Made by a program: the position numbers and the translations under genes. Positions 20,231 through 29,455 of a DNA stretch of 64,000 nt are shown piece after piece. Every line of letters begins with the position of its first letter. Position 1 is the stretch's first letter. Source of the DNA: Pseudomonas sp. SCB32 (lineage in GTDB: Bacteria; Pseudomonadota; Gammaproteobacteria; Pseudomonadales; Pseudomonadaceae); contig NZ_CP045118.1 of assembly GCF_009189165.1 (NCBI RefSeq), positions 1,860,001 to 1,924,000 of the forward strand, given 5' to 3'. The notes under the pieces are model-generated. The model saw nothing but the letters and a program-made list of their open reading frames with translations. It ran no database searches and was not told the DNA's origin.

Positions 20231-21256
20231 ATGTTCAAACGTCTTGCCCTCGCCGCTGCCGTGGTTGCCGGTTTTGCCGTTCAGGCGCACGCCGCCGACA
20301 CCGAGCTGACCGTCTACACCGCCCTGGAGCCGGAACAGCTGACCGCCTACAAGCAGGCCTTCGAAGCCGAGAACCCGGACATCAAAATCAAGTGGGTGCG
20401 TGACTCCACCGGTATCGTCACCGCCAAGCTGCTGGCCGAGAAAGACCGTCCGCAGGCCGACGCCGTATGGGGCCTGGCCGCCTCCAGCCTGGCCATCCTC
20501 GACCAGCAGGGCATGCTGGAGAAGTACGCGCCCAAGCACCTGGACGCCATCGGCAAGAACTACCGCGACCCAGCCAACCCGCCGGCCTGGGTGGGCATGG
20601 ACGTGTGGGCCGCCACCATCTGCTTCAACACCGTCGAAGCTCAGAAACTGGGCCTGGAAAAGCCCGTCAGCTGGCAGGACCTGACCAAGCCCGAATACAA
20701 GGGCAAGATCGTCATGCCGAACCCGGCTTCCTCCGGCACCGGCTTCCTCGACGTTTCCGCCTGGCTGCAGACCTTCGGCGAGAAGCAGGGCTGGGCCTAC
20801 ATGGACGCCCTGCACGAGAACATCGGCCAGTACGTCCACTCCGGCTCCAAGCCGTGCAAGCTGGCCGCCGCCGGCGAATTCCCGATCGGCATCTCCTTCG
20901 AATACCCGGCCGTGCAGCTCAAGCGCCAGGGCGCGCCGCTGGACATCGTGCTGCCGAAGGAAGGCCTGGGCTGGGAGATCGAAGCCACCGGCATCGTCAA
21001 AGGCACCCAGCATGAAGCCGCCGCGAAGAAGCTCGCCGACTTCTCCGCCAGCCCCAAAGCCATGGAGCTGTACAAGGAAAACTTTGCCGTGCTGGCGCAG
21101 CCGGGCATCGCCAAGCCGCAGACCGAACTGCCGGCCGACTACGAGCAGCGCCTGATCAAGAACGACTTCGCCTGGGCCTCGAAGAACCGCGACGAGATCC
21201 TGACCGAGTGGCGCAAGCGCTACGACGGCAAGTCGGAGAAGGTTGCGCAGAAGTAA
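20231..21256 (+). CDS. Periplasmic substrate-binding protein, 2-aminoethylphosphonate type (PhnS-like)
   Basis: This 341-residue solute-binding protein has a Sec signal peptide (MFKRLALAAAVVAGFAVQAH, cut after AHA at residue 21). The mature part begins ADTELTVYTALEPEQL, as in the iron/putrescine/phosphonate binding group (cluster D type), with DAVWGLAASSLAIL and PNPASSGTGFLDVSAWLQ further on. It delivers substrate to the upstream permease/ATPase. AGGAGC precedes the ATG. The ligand is inferred, not shown. Confidence 0.88.
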   Translation: MFKRLALAAAVVAGFAVQAHAADTELTVYTALEPEQLTAYKQAFEAENPDIKIKWVRDSTGIVTAKLLAEKDRPQADAVWGLAASSLAILDQQGMLEKYAPKHLDAIGKNYRDPANPPAWVGMDVWAATICFNTVEAQKLGLEKPVSWQDLTKPEYKGKIVMPNPASSGTGFLDVSAWLQTFGEKQGWAYMDALHENIGQYVHSGSKPCKLAAAGEFPIGISFEYPAVQLKRQGAPLDIVLPKEGLGWEIEATGIVKGTQHEAAAKKLADFSASPKAMELYKENFAVLAQPGIAKPQTELPADYEQRLIKNDFAWASKNRDEILTEWRKRYDGKSEKVAQK

Positions 21257-21386
21257 GCGCGTGAGCCCTCTTTCCAGCGGGAAGAGGGCGCCGCCCCGCA
21301 GATGCGGCTGTCACATCGTTGAACCCTCGCGCTTGCTGCGATCTTCGCGGCAGGCGCGACGGGCACCTCGCAAGAAGGATTCTCCC

Positions 21387-22517
21387 ATGACCCAGACCCA
21401 CTGCGACGTCGCCATCGTCGGCGCCGGCATCCTCGGCCTTTCCCACGCATACGCTGCCGCCCGCCGCGGCCTGTCCGTGCGCGTCTTCGAGCGTACCGCC
21501 ACGCCGCTGGGAGCCTCGGTGCGCAACTTCGGCCAGGCCCTGGTCACCGGCCAGCCGCCGGGCGTGATGTCCGACCTGGCGCGGGCCAGCCGGTCGATCT
21601 GGGCACACTGGGCCGAGCGGGCCGGGTTCTCCTTGCGTCGCAATGGCTCGCTGCTGTTCGCCCGCACCGAGGCGGAGGAGGCATTGCTGGAAGCCTTCTG
21701 CGCCGGTCGCGCGAAGGAGCAGGATTACAAGGTCGAACTGCTGCGAGGCAGCGCGCTGAACGACCTCTACGAAGGCCGCTTCCGCCATCACCGCGCGGCG
21801 CTGCACGGCTCCGACGATCAGCAGCTGTATTCCCGCGAGGCGCTGCCGGCGCTGATCGATTACCTGCACCGCGAACTGGGCGTGCAGTTCCATTTTTCCA
21901 CCCTGGTCCGCGACGTCGATACGGGCGTGTTGCGTACCACGGCGGGCACCTTCACCGCCGGGCAGGTGATCGTCTGCTCCGGCCACGACTACCAGACCCT
22001 GCTGGCTGAGACCATTGCGCCGCTGCAGCCGCAGGTGTGCCGCCTGCAGATGCTGCGCGCGCGTCCGCAGGTGGATTTCGGCCTCGGCCATGCCGTGCTC
22101 ACCGGGTTGAGCTGCGTGCACTACGGCGCCTTCGCCGACCTGCCGGAAGCCGCGGCGATTTGGGCGCAGATCCGCCGCGAGACGCCGGAGCTGGAAGCGC
22201 AGGGCATCCACCTGCTGATCAGCCCGACTCCTTACGGCGAGCTGATCATCGGTGACTCGCATCACTACGGCAGCGATGCCGCGCCGTTCAATGCCGAGTT
22301 CGTCGACCAGCTGATGCTGGCGCTGGCCGAGGACACCCTGGGCATGCGTGTCGAAGTGGTCGAGCGCTGGCAGGGCGTCTACGGTTCGCGCGGGCCGGGA
22401 CCGTTCTCCGTGCTGCAGGCGGCGGACGGCGTCACCGCCGTGCTGATGCATACCGGCGTGGGCATGAGCGTCGGGCCGGAGCTGGGCGAGCGGACCATCG
22501 CCGGGCTGTTCGGCTGA
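21387..22517 (+). CDS. TIGR03364-type FAD-dependent oxidoreductase of phosphonate clusters
   Basis: A 376-residue DAO-family flavoprotein. The FAD-binding Rossmann motif VAIVGAGILGLSHAYAAARR lies at the N-terminus, and a C-terminal FAD block HTGVGMSVGPELG. In phosphonate clusters such oxidases act on aminoethylphosphonate derivatives (hydroxylated or N-methylated), giving phosphonoacetaldehyde. The ATG at 21387 (after AAGGA) is chosen over the earlier in-frame GTG/ATG because the family starts just before the Rossmann motif. No phosphonatase (phnX), transaminase (phnW) or phnY/phnA is in the window. Confidence 0.82.
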   Translation: MTQTHCDVAIVGAGILGLSHAYAAARRGLSVRVFERTATPLGASVRNFGQALVTGQPPGVMSDLARASRSIWAHWAERAGFSLRRNGSLLFARTEAEEALLEAFCAGRAKEQDYKVELLRGSALNDLYEGRFRHHRAALHGSDDQQLYSREALPALIDYLHRELGVQFHFSTLVRDVDTGVLRTTAGTFTAGQVIVCSGHDYQTLLAETIAPLQPQVCRLQMLRARPQVDFGLGHAVLTGLSCVHYGAFADLPEAAAIWAQIRRETPELEAQGIHLLISPTPYGELIIGDSHHYGSDAAPFNAEFVDQLMLALAEDTLGMRVEVVERWQGVYGSRGPGPFSVLQAADGVTAVLMHTGVGMSVGPELGERTIAGLFG

Positions 22518-22590
22518 GGGCTGTCATGGGGCTGTCATCTGCCCTTCATTGGTCTCTGTTAACACCAAGGGTGCGGGCAACTTGCTCTTC

Positions 22591-22651
22591 GCAGGAGCGA
22601 GCTTGCTCGCGAACCTTCGCCGCGCTGTTCGCGAGCAAGCTCGCTCCTACA
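22591..22651. repeat. Inverted REP pair (BIME)
   Basis: GCAGGAGCGAGCTTGCTCGCGAA and its inverse TTCGCGAGCAAGCTCGCTCCTAC with about 15 bp between; the same subtype recurs at 45205-45283. It lies between the oxidoreductase stop and the ZntB-like start. Confidence 0.85.
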
Positions 22652-22676
22652 ATGGTTCGGCAGCCCGGAGCTCCAT

Positions 22677-23699
22677 GTGAACCACAGCATCGTCCAGAGC
22701 CATCAGGATTCCGACCTGTTCGGCCTGCTCTATGGCTTCAGCTTCCGTCCCGGCCAACCCGGCCTGGAAATCGATTCGCCCACCGCCTTGCAGCGCCTGC
22801 GGGAACCGCGCGCGGAGGATGAGTTCCTCTGGCTGCACCTGAACCTGGCGCACGCGGCCTGCGAGCGCTGGATGAAGTCGCACCTGGAACTGCCCGACTA
22901 CTTCTTCGAGACCCTGCGCGAAGGCTCGCGCTCCACTCGCATCGAGCACGTCGACGGCGCGCTGCTGGCGGTGGTCAACGACGTGGTCTTCGACTTCGGC
23001 AGCCGCATGTCTTCGGATGTCTCCACCCTGTGGGTCTGCGCCCGTGGCCGCCTGCTGGTCACCGCCCGCGCCCAGCCGTTGCGTTCGGTCGATACCCTGC
23101 GCTCCTCGGTCAAGCACGGCGAGCGCTTCCGCTCGCCGCTGGAGTTGCTGGTGCACTTGCTGCGCGACCAGGGCGACATCCTCACCCGCATCCTGCGCGA
23201 GACCAGCATAAGCGTGGACCGTATCGAGGACCAGCTGCTGTCCGCACGGCTCTCGGTCAACCGCGCCGACCTGGGTGCCATGCGCCGTGTGCTGGTGCGT
23301 CTGCAACGTCTGCTGGCGCTGGAACCGGGCTCGTTGATGCGGCTACTCAACCGCCCGCCGGAATGGCTGAAGGAAGACGACGTGCGCGTGCTGCGTGAGG
23401 CCACCGAAGAATTCTCCCTGGTGATCAATGACCTCACGGCGCTGGGCGAGCGCATCAAGCTGCTGCAGGAAGAGATCGCCGCCAAGATCAACGAGCAGAG
23501 CAACCGCACCCTGTTCACCCTCACCGTGGTCACGGTGCTGGCGCTGCCGATCAACATCATCGCCGGCTTCTTCGGCATGAACGTCGGCGGCATTCCGTTC
23601 TCCAGCGATCCGGAAGGCTTCTGGATCCTGGTGGTGCTGGTCGCCAGCTTCACCGGTCTGGCGGGGCGCTGGGCGTTTCGCAAGCGGGATGATTACTGA
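22677..23699 (+). CDS. CorA/ZntB-family divalent cation transporter
   Basis: A 340-residue CIT-family protein: a large cytoplasmic N-terminal domain (about 1-275, ending in a long stalk helix TEEFSLVINDLTALGERIKL) and two C-terminal membrane helices. The first ends in the GMN signature (AGFFGMNVGG), the second is FWILVVLVASFTGLAGRWAF, followed by a basic tail RKRDDY. The loop after GMN (VGGIPF) is closer to ZntB-type proteins (zinc/proton) than to CorA (Mg2+/Co2+). Start is GTG at 22677 with GGAG 6 bases upstream; the ATG two bases before it is out of frame. Confidence 0.85.
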   Translation: MNHSIVQSHQDSDLFGLLYGFSFRPGQPGLEIDSPTALQRLREPRAEDEFLWLHLNLAHAACERWMKSHLELPDYFFETLREGSRSTRIEHVDGALLAVVNDVVFDFGSRMSSDVSTLWVCARGRLLVTARAQPLRSVDTLRSSVKHGERFRSPLELLVHLLRDQGDILTRILRETSISVDRIEDQLLSARLSVNRADLGAMRRVLVRLQRLLALEPGSLMRLLNRPPEWLKEDDVRVLREATEEFSLVINDLTALGERIKLLQEEIAAKINEQSNRTLFTLTVVTVLALPINIIAGFFGMNVGGIPFSSDPEGFWILVVLVASFTGLAGRWAFRKRDDY

Positions 23700-23714
23700 G
23701 GCGATCGGCCGCTT

Positions 23715-23769
23715 CCCCGTAGGAACGCGCCATGCGCGCGAATCGCGGGCATGGCCCGCTCCTACGGGG
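23715..23769. repeat. Inverted REP pair
   Basis: CCCCGTAGGAACGCGCCATG and ATGGCCCGCTCCTACGGGG face each other; the outer CCCCGTAGGA/TCCTACGGGG arms are nearly perfect inverse copies. Confidence 0.8.
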
Positions 23770-23849
23770 TCAGCCCGGCAAGATCGCTGTCACCAGCCTG
23801 ACACCGCCCCGTCCTAGTCTGGCGCCAGAGAACCCAGCGAGGCTCCGCC

Positions 23850-24767
23850 ATGTCCCTGACCGACGAATCCGTGATTCTGCGCATCCACCGCGAACTGCTC
23901 GACCAGAGCGATGAAGAGCTGGAGCTGGAATTGCTCGAAGACGTCCGCAGTCTCGATGAGCTGTTCGACGAGAGCGCCGACGTCGATGAGGCGAAGATGG
24001 CGCGCCGTCGCTACTTCAGCGAGTTGTTCCGCCTGCAGGGTGAGTTGGTGAAGCTGCAGAGCTGGGTGGTGAAGACCGGTCACAAGGTGGTGATCCTCTT
24101 CGAAGGCCGCGATGCGGCGGGGAAGGGCGGGGTGATCAAGCGCATCACCCAGCGCCTCAATCCGCGCGTCTGCCGTGTCGCCGCGCTGCCCGCGCCAAAC
24201 GACCGCGAACGCACCCAGTGGTACTTCCAGCGCTACGTGTCGCACCTGCCGGCGGCAGGGGAGATCGTGCTGTTCGACCGCAGCTGGTACAACCGCGCTG
24301 GGGTCGAGCGGGTGATGGGCTTCTGCTCCGACTATCAGTACGAGGAGTTCTTCCGCAGCGTGCCTGAGTTCGAGCGCATGCTGGCGCGCTCGGGCATCCA
24401 GTTGATCAAGTACTGGTTCTCCATCTCCGACGAGGAGCAGCACCTGCGCTTCCTCAGCCGCATCCACGATCCGCTCAAGCAATGGAAGCTCAGCCCCATG
24501 GACCTGGAGTCCCGCCGGCGCTGGGAGGCCTACACCAAGGCCAAGGAAATCATGATCGAACGCACCCATATTCCCGAGGCGCCCTGGTGGGTGGTGCAGG
24601 CCGATGACAAGAAGAGGGCGCGCCTGAACTGTATCCAACACCTGCTGGGCCAGATCCCCTATGAGGACGTCGAGCATTCGGCGGTGGTCCTGCCGGAGCG
24701 CCAGCGCCACCAGGACTACTCGCGCACCCCGACACCACAGAGCATGGTGGTGCCGGAGTTCTACTGA
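23850..24767 (+). CDS. Polyphosphate kinase 2 family protein
   Basis: A 305-residue PPK2 of the single-domain type, which transfers phosphate between polyphosphate and nucleoside diphosphates. Walker A is FEGRDAAGKGGVIKR (about residues 90-104), Walker B the block LFDRSWYNRAGVERVM, and the lid region SRIHDPLKQWKLSPMDLESR follows. The acidic N-terminal extension (DQSDEELELELLEDVRSLDE) is common in pseudomonad PPK2 proteins. It is a monocistronic gene between REP pairs. Whether it prefers GDP or ADP cannot be read from the sequence. Confidence 0.9.
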   Translation: MSLTDESVILRIHRELLDQSDEELELELLEDVRSLDELFDESADVDEAKMARRRYFSELFRLQGELVKLQSWVVKTGHKVVILFEGRDAAGKGGVIKRITQRLNPRVCRVAALPAPNDRERTQWYFQRYVSHLPAAGEIVLFDRSWYNRAGVERVMGFCSDYQYEEFFRSVPEFERMLARSGIQLIKYWFSISDEEQHLRFLSRIHDPLKQWKLSPMDLESRRRWEAYTKAKEIMIERTHIPEAPWWVVQADDKKRARLNCIQHLLGQIPYEDVEHSAVVLPERQRHQDYSRTPTPQSMVVPEFY

Positions 24768-24779
24768 CGACCCACTGCT

Positions 24780-24975
24780 CCCCGTAGGAGCGGGCCATGA
24801 CCGCGATTCGCGCGTATGGCGCGCTCCTACGGTTCCCTTCCAATTTCAGCCTGAAGAGCGCGATCTGGCAGGAAGGAGATTTTAAGTCTCCCGCGCCGGG
24901 TTCCTCATTTGGCGCCGTGCATCCCCTTGGGAGAGGGCCATGTCCGCAATTCACGCACATGGCGTGCTCCTACAG
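24780..24975. repeat. REP pair and a degenerate second pair
   Basis: CCCCGTAGGAGCGGGCCATG faces GCGCGCTCCTACGG (24780-24832). At about 24937-24975 GGGCCATGTCCGCAATTC and CACATGGCGTGCTCCTACA form a decayed version. The rest of this 332-bp gap up to 25099 is AT-richer and should hold the promoter of the next gene. Confidence 0.65.
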
Positions 24976-25099
24976 CCAGCTTCCGTGTTTCCTTCAGGGT
25001 GCGCTTGAAATATCGAACGAGCGGTGCGTATTTTGTACAGGCAGCGCACTTTTGCGCCGCCTCCTGTTACTAAGACAAGAAGTACAAGGATAAGAAGTC

Positions 25100-26440
25100 A
25101 TGAGTAGCGATCTGCGCAGCCCGCTCGCCGAGCGTCTGGCTGGAGTCGAAGAGATCGAGTGCGTCACCCCCGACCTCAACGGGGTGCCGCGTGGCAAGGT
25201 GATGACCGGGGAAGGTTTCCTCACCGGCCGCCGCCTGCAACTGGCGCGCGGCGTCCTGTTGCAGTGCATCATGGGCGGCTACCCGCCCGCGCGGTTCTAC
25301 GGCAGCGACGATGGCGACCTCGCCCTGGTCGCCGAACCGACCCAGATCCACCGTCTGCCCTGGAGCGACGAGCCGCGCGCCTTCGCCATCTGCGATGCGG
25401 TGGAACTCGACGGCCAGCCCTCCGGCCTGTCCACCCGTGGTCTGCTCAAGCGTGTGCTGGCGCGTTACGCCGAGCGCGGCTGGAGCCCGGTGGTGGCCAC
25501 CGAGCTGGAGTTCTTCGTGTTCGCGCCCAATTCGGACGCCAACGAACCCTTCCAGGCCCCGCTCGGCCCGGACGGTCGTCGCGAGATCGGCCACTCGGCC
25601 TTCAGCGTGTCTTCCAACAACGGCCTGCGTCCGTTCTTCCAGGACGTCTACCGCTGCATGGCGGCGGTGGGGCTGGAGCGCGACACCTTCATGCACGAGA
25701 TGGGCACCAGCCAGTTCGAGATCAACTTCCTGCATGGCGACCCGGTGCTGCTGGCCGACCAGACCTTCCTGTTCAAGCACCTGCTCAAGGAAGTCGCACT
25801 CAAGCACGGGCTGATCGTGGTGTGCATGGCCAAGCCGCTGGCGAAGACGCCGGGCAGCTCGATGCACATCCACCAGAGCATCGTCGACCGCGATGGCCGC
25901 AACATCTTCACCGACGCCAACGGCGATGCCACGCCGGCCTTCCGCCACTTCATCGGTGGGCAGCAGGCGTGCCTGGCGGACTTCACCCTGCTGTTCGCGC
26001 CGAACGTGAACTCCTTCCAGCGCCTCTGCCACCCCTACGCATCGCCGAACAACGCCTGCTGGTCTCACGACAACCGCGCCGCCGGCCTGCGCATTCCGGC
26101 GAGCGCGCCGGTGGCCCGTCGCGTGGAGAACCGCCTGCCGGGCGCCGACGCCAACCCCTACCTGGCCATTGCCGCCAGCTTGGCCGCCGGCCTGCATGGC
26201 ATCGAACATGCGCTGGAGCCGACCGAGGCGATCCAGGGTGAGTTCGAGGTGCCCGAAGCGCTGCTGCTGCCGTGCACGATGTACGACGCCCTGCAACGCC
26301 TAAAGCACAGCCAACTGGCGCGCGAGGTGTTCGGCAACGAGTTCATCGATGGTTACACGGCGACCAAGTCGATGGAGCTTTCCAGCTTCTTCGACGAGAT
26401 CACCCCGTGGGAGCGCCGCGTGCTGGCCGCCCAGGCCTGA
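25100..26440 (+). CDS. Glutamine synthetase-like gamma-glutamylpolyamine synthetase
   Basis: A 446-residue member of the GlnA superfamily (PuuA/PauA branch) that ligates glutamate to the amino group of polyamines with ATP, starting polyamine catabolism. The N-terminal beta-grasp includes VTPDLNGVPRGKVM; the catalytic barrel has ATELEFFVF (metal-binding glutamates), PGSSMHIHQS and the glutamate-binding block LPGADANPYLAIAASLAAG. In P. aeruginosa one of seven paralogues (pauA5, PA3356) stands at this place next to the flagellar flgZ-flgN-flgM group, so this is probably its orthologue. The Shine-Dalgarno is AAGGATAAGAAG. Substrate choice cannot be told. Confidence 0.85.
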   Translation: MSSDLRSPLAERLAGVEEIECVTPDLNGVPRGKVMTGEGFLTGRRLQLARGVLLQCIMGGYPPARFYGSDDGDLALVAEPTQIHRLPWSDEPRAFAICDAVELDGQPSGLSTRGLLKRVLARYAERGWSPVVATELEFFVFAPNSDANEPFQAPLGPDGRREIGHSAFSVSSNNGLRPFFQDVYRCMAAVGLERDTFMHEMGTSQFEINFLHGDPVLLADQTFLFKHLLKEVALKHGLIVVCMAKPLAKTPGSSMHIHQSIVDRDGRNIFTDANGDATPAFRHFIGGQQACLADFTLLFAPNVNSFQRLCHPYASPNNACWSHDNRAAGLRIPASAPVARRVENRLPGADANPYLAIAASLAAGLHGIEHALEPTEAIQGEFEVPEALLLPCTMYDALQRLKHSQLAREVFGNEFIDGYTATKSMELSSFFDEITPWERRVLAAQA

Positions 26441-26464
26441 TCCGCTGCGCGTGCACGCCGATAC

Positions 26465-26490
26465 AGCCGTGCCGGAATACCGGCTCGGCT
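26465..26490 (+). terminator. Hairpin after the polyamine ligase gene
   Basis: AGCCG-t-GCCGG-aata-CCGGC-t-CGGCT: a strong stem 25 bp after the stop but without a T tract. It may end the transcript or stabilise its 3' end. The rest of 26491-26680 has no gene I can support. Confidence 0.4.
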
Positions 26491-26693
26491 GCGATCGGCG
26501 GGCATTTCTCCGGCATCCTCGTTCATCCCGCCGTCATCCTTCAGAATGCCTCGCAACACGCTCCGCGACCCGCTCTGTTCCAGGCCCGGCAGGCCTCTCG
26601 ACGCGCCGTCTGGCAAGCTCTAAGGTGTCACGGCAAGTCCCGCTTTCCGTCACCCGGGGACCGTCCCGGGGTTGTCTTGGGCCAGGAGGTCCG

Positions 26694-28028
26694 ATGCTCC
26701 GGATCGTCACCGCTTTTCGTGCTCTGTACTTCGCCGCTGTCATGCTCCTGACCGGTTCCGGTCTACTCAGTACCTACCTCGCTTTGCGCCTCGGCGCGGA
26801 GAAGGTCGATGGGCTGTGGATCGGCGCCATGATGGCGGCCTACTACCTCGGCCTGGTACTGGGCGGCAAGATCGGCCACCGGCTGATCGCCCGCGTCGGC
26901 CATATCCGCGCCTACGTCGCCTGCGGCGGTTTGGTGACGGCGGCGGTGCTGGGCATTGGCCTGTTGCCCTGGCTGGGTTTCTGGCTGGTACTGCGTACCG
27001 CCATCGGCCTGGGCATGATGTGCCAGTACATGGTCATCGAGAGCTGGCTCAACGAACAGGCCGAGGCGCGCCAGCGTGGCCTGGTGTTCGCCGGCTACAT
27101 GGTCTCGTCCTACCTCGGCCTGGTGCTCGGCCAGCTGGTGCTGGTGGTGCACCCGGGGCTGGGGCCGGAGCTGCCGATGATGATCGCGCTGTGCTTCGCC
27201 ATGTCGCTGATTCCGGTGGCGATCACCCACAAGGTTCACCCCGCGCCGCTGCGCCCGGCGCCGCTGGAACCACGCTTCTTCCTCCAGCGGGTGCCACAGT
27301 CGCTGACCACGGTGCTGGTGTCGGGCCTGGTGATCGGCGCCTTCTACGGCCTGGCGCCGCTCTACGCCTCACAGCAGGGATTGAGCACCGAGCAGATCGG
27401 CCTGTTCATGGGCGGCTGTATCTTCGCCGGCCTGCTGGTGCAATGGCCGCTGGGCTGGCTGTCGGACCGCTATGACCGCGCCGTGCTGATCCGCAACGCG
27501 GCGATCCTGATGCTGCTCTTCGCCTTGCCGCTGGCGTTTCTGCCGATGCTGCCGCTGCCGGACATGTCGCTGTCCCTGGCGCTGCTGCTGCCGATGGGCT
27601 TCCTGGTCTGCCTGGTGCAGTTCACCCTCTATCCGCTGGCGGTGGCGTTTTCCAATGACCATGTGGAGGGCGACCGCCGCGTGTCGCTGACGGCGATGCT
27701 GCTGGTGACCTTCGGCGTCGGCGCCTGTATCGGGCCGCTGGCGGCTGGCGCGCTGATGAAGCTGTTCGGCGCGAACATGCTCTATGCCTTCGTCTGCGCC
27801 TGCTCGCTGATCCTGATCTGGCGCGTACAGCCGGAGAAGGTCAGCGGCATGCACCGGGTCGACGAGGCGCCGGTCAAGCACGTGGCCACGCCGGACAGCA
27901 TGGTGTCGTCGCCGCTGTCGGCGGCGCTCGATCCGCGGGTCGATGGCCGGGCGGTGGCGGAGCAGATGAAGGGCACCGACAGCTTGGTGGCGGCGCCGGA
28001 AGCGGAAGAGGAAAGCCGGCCCGCATAA
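26694..28028 (+). CDS. MFS transporter (YcaD-like)
   Basis: A 444-residue major facilitator with 12 predicted membrane helices, starting MLRIVTAFRALYFAAVMLLT. The helix 2-3 loop GGKIGHRLIARVGHIR and the helix 8-9 loop LGWLSDRYDRAVLIR carry the MFS G-x-x-x-D/G-R-x-G-R type signature. The last 60 residues (from about 385) are a polar cytoplasmic tail rich in Ala/Glu. The frame extends to 26349, but the ATG at 26694 follows CAGGAGGT. Substrate unknown; it lies downstream of the polyamine ligase but a 250-bp gap argues against a tight operon. Confidence 0.85.
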   Translation: MLRIVTAFRALYFAAVMLLTGSGLLSTYLALRLGAEKVDGLWIGAMMAAYYLGLVLGGKIGHRLIARVGHIRAYVACGGLVTAAVLGIGLLPWLGFWLVLRTAIGLGMMCQYMVIESWLNEQAEARQRGLVFAGYMVSSYLGLVLGQLVLVVHPGLGPELPMMIALCFAMSLIPVAITHKVHPAPLRPAPLEPRFFLQRVPQSLTTVLVSGLVIGAFYGLAPLYASQQGLSTEQIGLFMGGCIFAGLLVQWPLGWLSDRYDRAVLIRNAAILMLLFALPLAFLPMLPLPDMSLSLALLLPMGFLVCLVQFTLYPLAVAFSNDHVEGDRRVSLTAMLLVTFGVGACIGPLAAGALMKLFGANMLYAFVCACSLILIWRVQPEKVSGMHRVDEAPVKHVATPDSMVSSPLSAALDPRVDGRAVAEQMKGTDSLVAAPEAEEESRPA

Positions 28029-28041
28029 GGGCCGTGGGGAA

Positions 28042-28063
28042 GGGCGGCAAAGACTTGCCGCCC
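28042..28063. terminator. Symmetric hairpin between converging MFS and flgZ genes
   Basis: GGGCGGCAA-agac-TTGCCGCCC, a perfect 9-bp stem placed 13 bp after the MFS stop and 23 bp before the flgZ stop. No T tract on either strand, but its place suggests a bidirectional end point. Confidence 0.5.
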
Positions 28064-28085
28064 GGTTCTGCCGTTGGGCTGGAAC

Positions 28086-28835
28086 CTAGAACAGCTCGTC
28101 TTTCTCGAAGCGCCGGGCTTCACGCTGCAGTTGGTAGACGAAGCGCTCGATGTTGCGCTGGACCAGGCCGCTGACCTGCTGGAAGCGTAAACCGGCAAAG
28201 CTGACGCCGACCTTTTCCTCGAAGTGCACGTGGCGCAGTTCCACCTCCAGGGTGATGGCGCCGATGGGCAGGCGGGCGGTGAATCGCTCGTAGACCTGTC
28301 CTGGTTGCAGGCGATCAGTGGCGTCGCCGTCCAGGCGCACCTTGCAGCCGGTGGCGGAGATATCGATCAGGCTGCCCTTGAGCGGGGCCTTGAGCTTGTC
28401 ACCGGCGATTTCCACCGCCACCGGCTGGCTCTGGCTGACGCTGGCGCGGAAGGCGTTGCGGCGCTGGTGGTAGAGCACCTCGTCCGGCACTGGCAACCAG
28501 TAGCAGCGGGCGCCGTCGATCTCGGCGAAATAGGCGTTCTGACTGGACTGCCAGGCGATGCGCACACCCTCGTGGAAGGCCTCGATGCGGAATGACTCGC
28601 CGTTCTGCAGGAAGCGCTCGCCGTCGTTGGGGATGAGCTCGTCCAGGGCGATCAGATTGCGCTCGCGGTTGACCTCGACGACGAAGCTCTGGAAGCGCTG
28701 GGTGCGCCCTTCGAAGGTGACCAGCAGCGGATCGTGGCTGTCCATGAGCGTGCGCAGGCTGGCATGGATCTCCACCGGAGCCTTGAGCATCTTCGGTGGT
28801 TGAGGGCCGTTTTCCTCGACAAACAGGTTGGCCAC
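28086..28835 (-). CDS. flgZ: PilZ-domain flagellar brake FlgZ (YcgR-like)
   Basis: A 249-residue c-di-GMP receptor. The N-terminal YcgR-like domain (about 15-115) includes DPLLVTFEGRTQRFQSFVVE; the PilZ domain (about 120-235) has both binding motifs, RRNAFR (RxxxR, preceded by YHQ) and DISATG (D/NxSxxG). When loaded with c-di-GMP it slows the flagellar motor at the stator. It is the last gene of the flgM-flgN-flgZ run. The start is unclear: GTG at 28835 (11 bases after GGAG) is preferred over an in-frame TTG at 28844 that would sit only two bases from GGAG. Confidence 0.88.
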   Translation of the reverse strand: MANLFVEENGPQPPKMLKAPVEIHASLRTLMDSHDPLLVTFEGRTQRFQSFVVEVNRERNLIALDELIPNDGERFLQNGESFRIEAFHEGVRIAWQSSQNAYFAEIDGARCYWLPVPDEVLYHQRRNAFRASVSQSQPVAVEIAGDKLKAPLKGSLIDISATGCKVRLDGDATDRLQPGQVYERFTARLPIGAITLEVELRHVHFEEKVGVSFAGLRFQQVSGLVQRNIERFVYQLQREARRFEKDELF

Positions 28836-28934
28836 GGTCCGCAAGTCTCCATCTAGATTGTGTTTGTTATGGGTGTGGCACGGGGTAATGCCGATGCTGG
28901 CATTGTGCCCAAAGGCGGGCCGTCAGGCCAGTGC

Positions 28935-29396
28935 TCAGGCCTGGCTGAGCGGGCGCTGCCGGCTGCTCTGGGTCGAGCTGCCGCGGCGGTCGTAAAGATT
29001 GGGGGTGTCCTGCCCGCGCAGGATGTCGAGCAGTCGGCCGGTGCTGGCCTGGCCGGCGCGGATGATCCGGCCATTGCGCTGGTTGGCGTCCTGGCATTGG
29101 TCGAGCAAGGCGCCCAGTTCATCGCCACGCTCAAGCACCTCTGCGTTGCCACTGCGTTCGGCGAACTGCGCCAGGCCCTGACGATCCACGCTGCAACCTG
29201 CCTGTTGCAGTGCGGCGGCGCGGTCGCGGCCGTTGCGTTCGAGCTGCTGCATCAACGGTACCTTGCGTTCGAGCAGCTGTTGCAGCTGCGCCAGATCGCG
29301 CGCTTGCAGCGCCAGGTATTCGTCGTCGATCAGTTGCAGCAGCTGACGGGCTGCGTCGATGTCGCCATTGATCAAGGAAAGCAGGGCATCGGACAT
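28935..29396 (-). CDS. flgN: Flagellar export chaperone FlgN
   Basis: This 153-residue, almost entirely helical protein is the chaperone for the hook-associated proteins FlgK and FlgL. The helices LLSLINGDIDAARQLLQLID and LAQLQQLLERKVPLMQQLER are typical of FlgN, and the C-terminal tail (YDRRGSSTQSSRQRPLSQA) is polar. It lies 59 bp after flgM on the minus strand, its usual partner. Confidence 0.9.
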   Translation of the reverse strand: MSDALLSLINGDIDAARQLLQLIDDEYLALQARDLAQLQQLLERKVPLMQQLERNGRDRAAALQQAGCSVDRQGLAQFAERSGNAEVLERGDELGALLDQCQDANQRNGRIIRAGQASTGRLLDILRGQDTPNLYDRRGSSTQSSRQRPLSQA

Positions 29397-29455
29397 CTTG
29401 GGCTCGGCACTTTTTTGCTGGCAGGGGCTGGCGGTTCCCCGGCGCGACGCGTACG

